From the NCBI GenBank assembly GCA_035547835.1, contig DASZTW010000005.1:434001-498000 (forward strand): a DNA stretch of 64,000 nucleotides, in the 5' to 3' direction. Positions 7,654-14,980 of the stretch are shown in pieces. How positions within the stretch are numbered: the stretch's first letter is position 1; the number at the start of each line of letters is the position of its first letter. A program made the position numbers and the translations under genes. The stretch is from Acidimicrobiales bacterium. Lineage in GTDB: Bacteria; Actinomycetota; Acidimicrobiia; Acidimicrobiales; Iamiaceae. The notes beneath the pieces were generated by a model. That model saw nothing but the letters and a program-made list of their open reading frames with translations, made no database searches and was not told where the DNA came from.

Positions 7654-10188
7654 GTGTTCCGCACCGCGCTGAAGGACCTGGCCCACCGCAAGCTGCGACT
7701 CGTCGCCACGGCCGTGGCCGTGGTGCTCGGGGTCGCGTTCGTCGCCGGCACGTACGTCCTCACCGACACCGTCAGCCGGTCGTTCGACGACCTGTTCGCG
7801 AGCGTCGACAAGACCACCGACGTCGTGGTCCGATCTGCCCGCACGGTCGGCGACGACGGCTTCGGCGGCCAAAAGACGCGCGCCCAGATCAGCGACTCGT
7901 TCGTGAAGGCCGTGGCCAGCGTGCCCGGGGTGCGCAGCGCGCAAGGCCACATCCAGGGCTACGCGCAGCTCCTCGACCAGCAGGGTGACCCGATCGGCAA
8001 CCCGCGCAACGGCGCGCCGGTGCTCGGCCTCGCGTGGGACCCCGATCCCACCCTCAACCCCTTCCGATTCGTGGCGGGCGGCCCGCCGCACGCCGACGGC
8101 CAGGTCGTGATCGACAAGCGATCAGCCGACAAGGGCCCCTTCAAGGTCGGTGACCCGATCGGGATCCTAACCCAGGTCGGGCAAGTCAAGGCAACGGTCG
8201 TGGGCATCGCCCGGTTCGGTTCCGCCAACAGCCCCGGCGGCGCATCGGTGGCGCTGTTCAACCCGCCCCAAGCCGCGCGAGTGCTCGGCCAACCGGGCAA
8301 GGTCGACTCGGTGCTGGTGGCTGCCGACCCCGGCATCTCCCAAACGACGCTCGCCAGCCGGATCCAGCACACGTTGCCCGGCAACCTCGAAGCGGTGACC
8401 GGCGCCAAGATCACCAAGGAAGACCAGGATTCGGTCAAGAGCTTCCTCGGCTTCTTCAGCACGTTCCTGCTCGTGTTCGGGATCGTGGCCTTGATCGTGG
8501 GCGCGTTCATCATCGTCAACACGTTCTCGATCATCGTGGGACAGCGAACCCGCGAGCTCGCCTTGATGCGTGCACTGGGTGCCACCTCGCGACAAGTGAT
8601 GGCCTCGGTGCTGGTGGAAGCGCTGGCGGTGGGTGTCATCGCCTCCGCGGCCGGTCTCGGTCTCGGGATCTTGGCCGCGGCCGGCCTGCGGTCGCTGCTC
8701 GCGAGCTTCGGCGTGGAGTTCCCGCCGGCACCGCTCGTCGTCGCGACGCGCACCGTGGTGGTCAGCGTGCTGATCGGCACGGTGATCACGTTGCTCTCTG
8801 CCCTGTTCCCGGCCCGCAAGGCCGCGCGGGTCGCGCCGATCGAGGCGATGCGCGCGGTCGAGGTCGACGACACGGGGCACTCGAAGATGCGGCTGGCCGT
8901 CGGGATCGTGCTCATCGGGATCGCCGCGCTGCTGGTCGGTTCCGGCGTCAGCGGCAGCAACCCGCTGCGGGTGGGGCTCGGCGCCGGCGTCACGCTGCTC
9001 TCGTTCGTGGTCCTCGGCCCAATCCTGTCCAACGTGCTGGGTACCGTGATCGGCACCCCGATCGCCTGGCTCCGCGGCATCTCGGGGCAACTGGCGAAGG
9101 AGAACACGGTCCGCAACCCCCGGCGCACCGCGTCGACCGCGTCGGCGCTGATGATCGGCGTCGCGCTGGTGGCGTTCATCACGGTGTTCGCGTCGTCGGT
9201 GAAGGCGTCGCTCAACGACACCATCACCAACAACTTCCGGGGCGACTTCGTCGTGAGCAGCAAGGCCCTCGTGTTGCCCGACCAACTGGTGACCAAGCTC
9301 GACGCGCTGCCCCAGCTCCAGCACGTCGTGGCGATGGCCGAGGCACAGTTCACCTCCGACGTGGCCAGCCGCGCCATGGCCACCGATCCCGCCGCATTCG
9401 CCGAGATCTTCCACCTCGACATCAAGCAGGGCAGCCTGCGCCACCTCGGTGTGGACGGCATGGCGGTCACGCAGTCCAAAGCCGACCAGCGCCACCTGCA
9501 GATCGGCTCCAAGGTGCACGCCACGTACATCGACGGCTCGCGGCACACCTTCACGGTGCGGGCGATCGTGGCCGACAGCGGCGCGATCCCTTCGGCGATC
9601 ATCGATCAGCGGGCCGCCGTCGGAGCCAACCGCCAGAGCGGGGTCGACCAGATCCTGGTGAAGGACGCGCCAGGGGTCGGGGCCGACCGGGCGCACGCCG
9701 CCATCAAGAAGGTGATCGCCGGCTATCCGGTCGCCGAGGTGCAGACCGCCAAGGAGTTCGCCGACGGCATCGGGAGCCAGCTCAACGGCATGTTGAACAT
9801 GGTGTACGCCTTGCTGGCGCTCGCCGTGCTGATCGCGCTGGTCGGCATCGCCAACACGCTGGGTCTGTCGATCCTCGAACGGACCCGTGAACTCGGTGTG
9901 CTCCGTGCGGTGGGGATGTCCCGGGCGCAGGTGCGCTCGACGATCCGATGGGAAGCGGTGCTCATCGCCGCGGCCGGCACCGTGCTCGGCCTGGCGTTGG
10001 GCCTCGGCGCGTCGATCGCCGTGCTCGAGGCGATCCCGAGCGATCAAGGCCTGACGTCGATCCGCATCCCGTTCCAGCAGCTGATCAACGTCGCCATCAT
10101 CGGCGTGGTGGTCGGGATCATCGCGTCGATCTGGCCAGGCCGCCGCGCGGCAAAGCTCGACGTGCTCCAAGCCATCGCCACCGAGTAG
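7654..10188 (+). CDS. ABC transporter permease with two FtsX domains
   Basis: 844-residue membrane subunit. The order is membrane segment 1 (about residues 17-38), a large extracytoplasmic MacB-like periplasmic-core region, a first FtsX domain (about 265-400) with the RTRELALMRALGATSRQV motif, a further membrane segment near 413-432, a second extracytoplasmic region, and a C-terminal FtsX domain (about 715-840) with RTRELGVLRAVGMSRAQV. This doubled architecture is usual in actinobacteria, where one polypeptide provides both halves of the transporter. Starts with GTG; coupled to the ATPase gene. Substrate not evident. Confidence 0.88.
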   Translation: MFRTALKDLAHRKLRLVATAVAVVLGVAFVAGTYVLTDTVSRSFDDLFASVDKTTDVVVRSARTVGDDGFGGQKTRAQISDSFVKAVASVPGVRSAQGHIQGYAQLLDQQGDPIGNPRNGAPVLGLAWDPDPTLNPFRFVAGGPPHADGQVVIDKRSADKGPFKVGDPIGILTQVGQVKATVVGIARFGSANSPGGASVALFNPPQAARVLGQPGKVDSVLVAADPGISQTTLASRIQHTLPGNLEAVTGAKITKEDQDSVKSFLGFFSTFLLVFGIVALIVGAFIIVNTFSIIVGQRTRELALMRALGATSRQVMASVLVEALAVGVIASAAGLGLGILAAAGLRSLLASFGVEFPPAPLVVATRTVVVSVLIGTVITLLSALFPARKAARVAPIEAMRAVEVDDTGHSKMRLAVGIVLIGIAALLVGSGVSGSNPLRVGLGAGVTLLSFVVLGPILSNVLGTVIGTPIAWLRGISGQLAKENTVRNPRRTASTASALMIGVALVAFITVFASSVKASLNDTITNNFRGDFVVSSKALVLPDQLVTKLDALPQLQHVVAMAEAQFTSDVASRAMATDPAAFAEIFHLDIKQGSLRHLGVDGMAVTQSKADQRHLQIGSKVHATYIDGSRHTFTVRAIVADSGAIPSAIIDQRAAVGANRQSGVDQILVKDAPGVGADRAHAAIKKVIAGYPVAEVQTAKEFADGIGSQLNGMLNMVYALLALAVLIALVGIANTLGLSILERTRELGVLRAVGMSRAQVRSTIRWEAVLIAAAGTVLGLALGLGASIAVLEAIPSDQGLTSIRIPFQQLINVAIIGVVVGIIASIWPGRRAAKLDVLQAIATE

Positions 10189-10204
10189 CGACCCTCCGGC
10201 GGGG

Positions 10205-10218
10205 CCCCGGGCCCGGGG
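10205..10218 (+). terminator. GC palindrome behind the FtsX permease gene
   Basis: CCCCGGG-CCCGGGG is a perfect 14-bp palindrome 17 bp after the permease stop, inside a very GC-rich stretch (10196-10250). It may act as a terminator; there is no T tract, as is common in high-GC actinobacteria. Confidence 0.35.
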
Positions 10219-10263
10219 TCCGGCCCCCGGTCGCGGGCGGGCGGCCTGCGCCACCCCGCGGTG

Positions 10264-10404
10264 CTACCCCCCTGCCGGCTCACCATCGAGCGACGAGCCG
10301 CAACGGGGACACGTCGCCGGTGGCGGGTCGTCGAGCACCGCGTCGCACTTCGGGCACAGCCGCCCCAACCAGCAGGCCGGGTCGCCGGCGTCGGGTTCGT
10401 CCAT
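10264..10404 (-). CDS. 46-residue zinc-ribbon microprotein
   Basis: Short open frame from ATG 10404 to TAG 10264. It encodes an acidic protein with C17-x2-C20 and C32-x2-C35 knuckles (CPKC and CPRC), the pattern of a rubredoxin-like zinc ribbon. The spacing, the conserved PxxC context and the absence of frame interruptions support a real gene, although the ribosome site is weak and a GTG lies immediately before the ATG. It is downstream of and co-directional with the acyl-CoA ligase gene, separated from it by a pentanucleotide repeat tract. Function unknown; small zinc ribbons often mediate protein contacts. Confidence 0.6.
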   Translation of the reverse strand: MDEPDAGDPACWLGRLCPKCDAVLDDPPPATCPRCGSSLDGEPAGG

Positions 10405-10429
10405 CACGTCGAGCTTCGCGCGGCCGGAC

Positions 10430-10489
10430 CCGGCCCGGCCCGACCCGACCCGGCCCGACCCGACCCGACCCGACCCGACCCGACCCGGC
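10430..10489. repeat. CCGAC/CCGGC pentanucleotide tandem repeat, 12 units
   Basis: Twelve contiguous 5-bp units, eight CCGAC and four CCGGC, between the stop of the acyl-CoA ligase gene and the start of the zinc-ribbon gene. Such a tract can change length by strand slippage. It is intergenic, so variation would alter the spacing or leader of the microprotein gene rather than a reading frame. Confidence 0.8.
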
Positions 10490-10501
10490 CCGCACCGTTC
10501 A

Positions 10502-12064
10502 TCAGCCGATGCGGCGGGCCTGGCCCGACCAGTACGGCTCGCGGATCTCGCGCTTCATCAGCTTCCCGCTGGGGTTGCGGGGCAGCTCGCCGACGAAGTC
10601 GACCGACTTGGGAACCTTGAAACCGGCCACGCGGTCGCGGGAGAAGGCGATCAGGTCGTCGGCGCTCACGTCGCCGTCGGCCACTTTGACGACCACGGCT
10701 TTCACGGCCTCACCCCAGCGCTCGTCGGGCACGCCGATCACGGCGACATCGGCCACGGCCGGGTGCTTCGCCAGGACGTTCTCGACTTCGGCCGGGTACA
10801 CGTTCTCACCGCCGGTCACGATCATGTCCTTGACCCGATCGTGGATGTACAAGAAGCCCTCGGCGTCGACATAGCCCGCGTCGCCCGTCTTGAACCAGCC
10901 GTCGGGCGTGATGGCCGCGGCGGTGGCCTCGGGGTTGTTCCAGTAGCCGACCATGTTCTGCGGCGATCGGGTCCAGAACTCGCCCACCTCGCCGACCGCG
11001 GCGTCGGATCCCGTGGAGGAGTCGACCACGCGGAACTCGACCCAGGGATACGGCTTGCCGCACGACCGCAGGAGGTCCGGGCGGTTGACGGGATCGTGGT
11101 CGGCCGGATCGAGCTGCGTGATCGCGCCCGAGGTCTCGGTGGCGCCGTAGACCTGCGCGAAGTCGCACTGGAAGGTCTCGAGCGCCGACTGCAGCGTGGT
11201 GTCGCTGATCGGCGACGCGCCGTAGACGATGAGCTCGAGCGACGAGAAGTCGGTCGTCGCCACGTTCGGCATCTGCAACAGGAACTGGATCACGGCCGGC
11301 ACGAGGAATCCGTGGGTGACCCGGTGCTGTTCGATCACTTCGAGCACCCGCGCCGGATCGACCTCGCGCAAGATCACGGTCGTGCACCCGAAGTACAGGC
11401 CGACGCCGGCCCAACCGAGCCCACCGATGTGGAACAACGGCATGATCGCCAAGTTGACGGACACCCCGGGCTCGAACGCCCACCGCTCGCCGATCGGATC
11501 GAGCAGCGCGAACACGTTGGCGGTGCTGAGCATCACGCCCTTGGGCAGACCTGTGGTGCCCGACGTGTACAGCTGGTACGCGATGTCGGCGGCGGCGGCC
11601 ACCAGACCGGGGTCTTGCGCCGGCGCCGCGTCGACCCACGTGCCGTAGTCGATCCAACCCGCGTGGTCGCCGATCGCGATGATCGTCTTGACCGTCGCAA
11701 GGTCGGCCTGGATCGCCTCGACGTGGCCGAAGAACTCGGCGCCCACGATCACGACCTCTGCTTGCGCGTCGTCGATGATCTGGGCCATCTCCGGTGGAGC
11801 CAGGCGCCAGTTGACGTTGACGGCCACCGCGTTGCACTTGGCGAGGCCGAACACCACCTCGTAGCTCTCGATGCTGTTCTTGTCGATCAGCGCCACCCGG
11901 TCCTGCGGTCCGACGCCCAGCTCGCCCAGCGCTGCCGCGACCTGGCTCGTGCGCCGGTCGAGCTCGCGCCACGACACGCGGACGTCGTCGAGCACCAGCG
12001 CAGTTGCATCGGGCCGTTCGGCGCCGTGCACGCGCACGATGTCGCCAAGGCAGCGGATGTCCAT
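10502..12064 (-). CDS. acyl-CoA synthetase (AMP-forming, FadD type)
   Basis: Cytoplasmic ligase expected to activate a carboxylic acid to its CoA thioester via an acyl-AMP. 520 residues, the usual length. The phosphate-binding motif YTSGTTGLPKG, the YGATETSG motif, TGDAGYVD, the DRVKDMIVTGGENVYPAEVE hinge block and the C-terminal catalytic lysine in PSGKLMKREIR are all intact. Chain length cannot be read from the sequence. The start is a GTG-ATG doublet; ATG at 12064 has better spacing from the GGGGGG ribosome site. Confidence 0.88.
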   Translation of the reverse strand: MDIRCLGDIVRVHGAERPDATALVLDDVRVSWRELDRRTSQVAAALGELGVGPQDRVALIDKNSIESYEVVFGLAKCNAVAVNVNWRLAPPEMAQIIDDAQAEVVIVGAEFFGHVEAIQADLATVKTIIAIGDHAGWIDYGTWVDAAPAQDPGLVAAAADIAYQLYTSGTTGLPKGVMLSTANVFALLDPIGERWAFEPGVSVNLAIMPLFHIGGLGWAGVGLYFGCTTVILREVDPARVLEVIEQHRVTHGFLVPAVIQFLLQMPNVATTDFSSLELIVYGASPISDTTLQSALETFQCDFAQVYGATETSGAITQLDPADHDPVNRPDLLRSCGKPYPWVEFRVVDSSTGSDAAVGEVGEFWTRSPQNMVGYWNNPEATAAAITPDGWFKTGDAGYVDAEGFLYIHDRVKDMIVTGGENVYPAEVENVLAKHPAVADVAVIGVPDERWGEAVKAVVVKVADGDVSADDLIAFSRDRVAGFKVPKSVDFVGELPRNPSGKLMKREIREPYWSGQARRIG

Positions 12065-12195
12065 CACGTCCCCCCAGGGCTCCCGGTCCTTCCCGGCGAC
12101 ACCCGCCGGCCGCGCCCGACGTTACCGGTGACTGCCCCCCCGATCCCACCGGTACCGGTCCCCTCCGCCCCCCCGCCACGGGAACCCGGAGTCGG

Positions 12196-12239
12196 GGGAG
12201 ATCCGGCTGCCCCGGCGACCACATCCCCACCCGGTTCGG
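12196..12239 (+). repeat. 44-bp dispersed repeat, copy A
   Basis: Identical at 40 of 44 positions to the reverse complement of 20730-20773. It begins GGGAGATCCGGCT and ends ATCCCCACCCGGTTCGG; the four differences form two adjacent pairs. It lies between the end of the RNase J gene and the start of the FadD gene. A nearby ACCGGTACCGGT palindrome (12148-12159) is separate from the repeat. Confidence 0.75.
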
Positions 12240-12269
12240 ACCTTTGGGTCGCGGTCGCGGTCGGAGTGC

Positions 12270-13934
12270 TCAGGCCTCCATGACCACAGGGACGATCATG
12301 GGGCGGCGCTTGGTGCGCTCGTTGACGAACCGACCGGCGGCGCGCCGCACGACTTGCTGGAGCCCTTCGACGTCGTTCGTGTCGTTGGCGAACGCCGCTT
12401 TGACCGCGTCGGCCACCACGGACCGACCCTCTTCGAGCAGGTCCTCGGCTTCGGGTGCGTGGACCCAGCCGCGGGTGATGATCTCGGGACCGGTCAACAC
12501 CGACCCGCTCCGCACGTCGACCCCCACGATCACGACCACCACGCCTTCGGCTGCCAGGACTTTGCGGTCCCGCAAGACACCGTGGCCCACATCGCCGACG
12601 ATGCCGTCGACGTAGAGGTAGCCCGCTGGCACCGCCGCCTTGTCGCGACGGATGCCCTCATCGCGCAGCACGAGCTGGTCGCCGTCCTCGCACACCAAGA
12701 TGCGGTCGGCGGCGACCCCCATCTCCTGGCCGAGCCGTGCGTTGGCCACGAGGTGGCGGTACTCGCCGTGCACCGGCGTGAACCAGTCGGGCCGGCACAC
12801 CGACAGCAATGTCTTGAGCTCCTCGGACTTGGCGTGCCCCGTCGCGTGTACGTCGGAGATGCCCGAGTGCACGACTTGCACGCCGAGGCGCACCAGACCG
12901 TCGATCACCTTCGACACGTTCATCTCGTTGCCGGGGATCGGGTGCGAGCTCAAGATGACGGTGTCGTCGGGACCGAGGTCGATCCAGCGGTTCTCGCCGT
13001 TCGCCATCAGCGACAAGGCGGACATCGCCTCGCCCTGCGACCCGGTGGAGATCACGCAGATCTGCCCCGGCGGGAGGTCGCGGACCTCCTCGATGTCGCG
13101 CAGTTTGGCGTCGGGGATGCGCAGCAGGCCCATCTCGCGGGCCAGGCGCACGTTCTTCTTCATGGACAGACCGAGGGTGGCCACGACCCGTCCCGACTCG
13201 ACGGCCGCGTCGGCGATCTGCTGGATGCGGTGGATGTGGCTGGCGAAGCAGGCCGTGACGATGCGCCGTCCTTCGGCCGCCCGGAACAGCTCGTGCAGGA
13301 CTCGCCCGATCGACCGCTCCGATCGGGAGTGGCCCGCCTCCTCCGCATTGGTGGAGTCGGCGAGCAGCAGCCGGATCCCTTCGTCGTGGGCGATCGCGCC
13401 CATGGCGCCGAGATCGGTGGTGCGGCCGTCGACCGGCGTGAGGTCGATCTTGAAGTCGCCGGTATGCAGGATCGTTCCCTGCGGCGTGTGGATCGCGGTG
13501 GCGAACCCGTGCGGCACCGAGTGCGCCACTGGCAGGAACTCACACGTGAACGGGCCGATCTCGCGGCGCTCGTGGTCGGCGACGGCGATCCACTCGGCGC
13601 GGTCGGCGAGGCCGGCCTCCTCGACCCGGTGGCGGGCCAGGCCGAGGGTGAGCGCGGAGCCGTAGATCGGGAACTTCAGCTCCCGCAACAGGAACGTGAG
13701 ACCGCCGACATGGTCCTCGTGGCCGTGCGTGGCGATGCAGCCGATCACCCGGTCGCCGTTCTCGAGCAACCACGTGAAGTCGGGCAGGACGAGGTCGATG
13801 CCGAGCATGTCGGCATCGGGGAACATCAGTCCGCAGTCGAGCAGCAGGATCTGGCCGTCGGACTCGATGGCAGCGCAGTTGCGGCCGATCTCCCCGAGCC
13901 CGCCGAGGAACGTGATGGTGACGTCGTCGGCCAT
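12270..13934 (-). CDS. rnj: ribonuclease J
   Basis: 554-residue metallo-beta-lactamase/beta-CASP ribonuclease for mRNA turnover and rRNA maturation. The metal site H70-G-H72-E-D74-H75 is present, followed by the beta-CASP region and the C-terminal domain typical of RNase J. The ATG at 13934 overlaps the dapA stop (ATGA), which sets the start and shows coupling. The dapA-rnj order is conserved in actinobacteria including Mycobacterium, where rnj also follows dapA. Confidence 0.93.
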   Translation of the reverse strand: MADDVTITFLGGLGEIGRNCAAIESDGQILLLDCGLMFPDADMLGIDLVLPDFTWLLENGDRVIGCIATHGHEDHVGGLTFLLRELKFPIYGSALTLGLARHRVEEAGLADRAEWIAVADHERREIGPFTCEFLPVAHSVPHGFATAIHTPQGTILHTGDFKIDLTPVDGRTTDLGAMGAIAHDEGIRLLLADSTNAEEAGHSRSERSIGRVLHELFRAAEGRRIVTACFASHIHRIQQIADAAVESGRVVATLGLSMKKNVRLAREMGLLRIPDAKLRDIEEVRDLPPGQICVISTGSQGEAMSALSLMANGENRWIDLGPDDTVILSSHPIPGNEMNVSKVIDGLVRLGVQVVHSGISDVHATGHAKSEELKTLLSVCRPDWFTPVHGEYRHLVANARLGQEMGVAADRILVCEDGDQLVLRDEGIRRDKAAVPAGYLYVDGIVGDVGHGVLRDRKVLAAEGVVVVIVGVDVRSGSVLTGPEIITRGWVHAPEAEDLLEEGRSVVADAVKAAFANDTNDVEGLQQVVRRAAGRFVNERTKRRPMIVPVVMEA

Positions 13935-14821
13935 CAGCGGGTGAGGTGCAGGTCGGCGATCAACGCCTGCGCCCGCTGGTCGAGTCCGTCTGGATCGGGC
14001 CCCATCGGCAGCCGGCACGGACCGACGGGCAAGCCGATGGCCCGCAGCAACGCCTTGGTGGGGACCGGGTTCGGGGCGTCGTCGCTGGTCTCATACGCGT
14101 ACGAGGACAGCAACCGGGCGTTGATCTTGCGGGCCTGGGTGACGTCGCCGGCGGCGAACGCCGCGATCAGCTCGCCGGTCTCACGGCCGATCCAGTGGGT
14201 GGCCACACCGACCGCCCCCACCGCCCCGACCGCGAGCAGCGGGAGCGTGAACGAGTCGTCGCCGCTGTAGACGTCGAAGTCGTCGGGCGTCGCGGCGATC
14301 AGCGCGGCCGTCTCGGCGGGGTTGCCCGCCGCGTCCTTCAGGGCCACGACGTTGGGCACCTCGTCGGCCAGGCGCACCAACGTGTCGAAGGCGATCTTGC
14401 GCCCCGCCCGGATCGGGATGTCGTACAACATCACCGGCAGGTCGGTGGCCGCCGCGACCGCGCGGAAGTGTGCCTCCAGGCCGGCTTGGCTCGGGCGGTT
14501 GTAGTACGGCGTGACGGCCAAGATCGCGTCGACGCCGAGCTCGGTGGCCTGACGGGTGAGGCCCACGGAGTGCGCCGTGTCGTTGGTGGTGGTGCCGGCC
14601 ACGATCGGGACGTCGACCGCGGCACGGACCGACTCGAACAGCGCGATCCGCTCGTCGTCGGTGAGCACCGGGCTCTCCCCCGTGGTGCCGGCCAAGACCA
14701 GGCCGTCGTTGCCGTGCGCGACCAGCCATCGGGCGAGGTCGGCAGCAGCGCCGAGATCGAGTGCGCCATCGTCCGCGAACGGCGTGACCATGGCAGTGAG
14801 CACCGCACCGAAGCGGGCCAT
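13934..14821 (-). CDS. dapA: 4-hydroxy-tetrahydrodipicolinate synthase
   Basis: Condenses pyruvate with aspartate semialdehyde, the first committed step of lysine and diaminopimelate synthesis. 295 residues. The Schiff-base lysine is K162 (in VALKDAAGN), the proton-relay tyrosine Y133 (in MLYDIPIRAG), and TTGES at 46-50 binds the substrate carboxylate. Start chosen at ATG 14821, behind the ribosome site AAAGGA. Cotranscribed with rnj by a 1-bp stop/start overlap; the upstream neighbour on the same strand ends in a strong hairpin, so dapA probably has its own promoter. Confidence 0.93.
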   Translation of the reverse strand: MARFGAVLTAMVTPFADDGALDLGAAADLARWLVAHGNDGLVLAGTTGESPVLTDDERIALFESVRAAVDVPIVAGTTTNDTAHSVGLTRQATELGVDAILAVTPYYNRPSQAGLEAHFRAVAAATDLPVMLYDIPIRAGRKIAFDTLVRLADEVPNVVALKDAAGNPAETAALIAATPDDFDVYSGDDSFTLPLLAVGAVGAVGVATHWIGRETGELIAAFAAGDVTQARKINARLLSSYAYETSDDAPNPVPTKALLRAIGLPVGPCRLPMGPDPDGLDQRAQALIADLHLTR

Positions 14822-14935
14822 TGGGCGGATCCTTTCGCCACCGCTCCCCGAGCGTCCGGCCCGGCGGCCGGCGGAGCGGACGCCCGCACGATACCAACCA
14901 CCCCCACCCCACCTTGCGCCGGTTCCCACCCGCCC

Positions 14936-14980
14936 GCTGTGAGCAGTTGACCACCTGGTGGGTGGCCAACTGCTCACAGC
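14936..14980 (-). terminator. 20-bp stem hairpin at the end of the helicase gene
   Basis: Arms at 14936-14955 (GCTGTGAGCAGTTGACCACC) and 14961-14980 pair over 20 bp around a 5-nt loop. The single mismatch becomes a G-U pair in minus-strand RNA. The helicase stop codon (14976-14974) is inside the first arm to be transcribed. There is no T tract, as usual for terminators in GC-rich actinobacteria. Confidence 0.6.

Noticed and set aside
10430-10489. CRISPR-like repeat
   Set aside because: Units are only 5 bp, contiguous and without spacers; no cas genes nearby.
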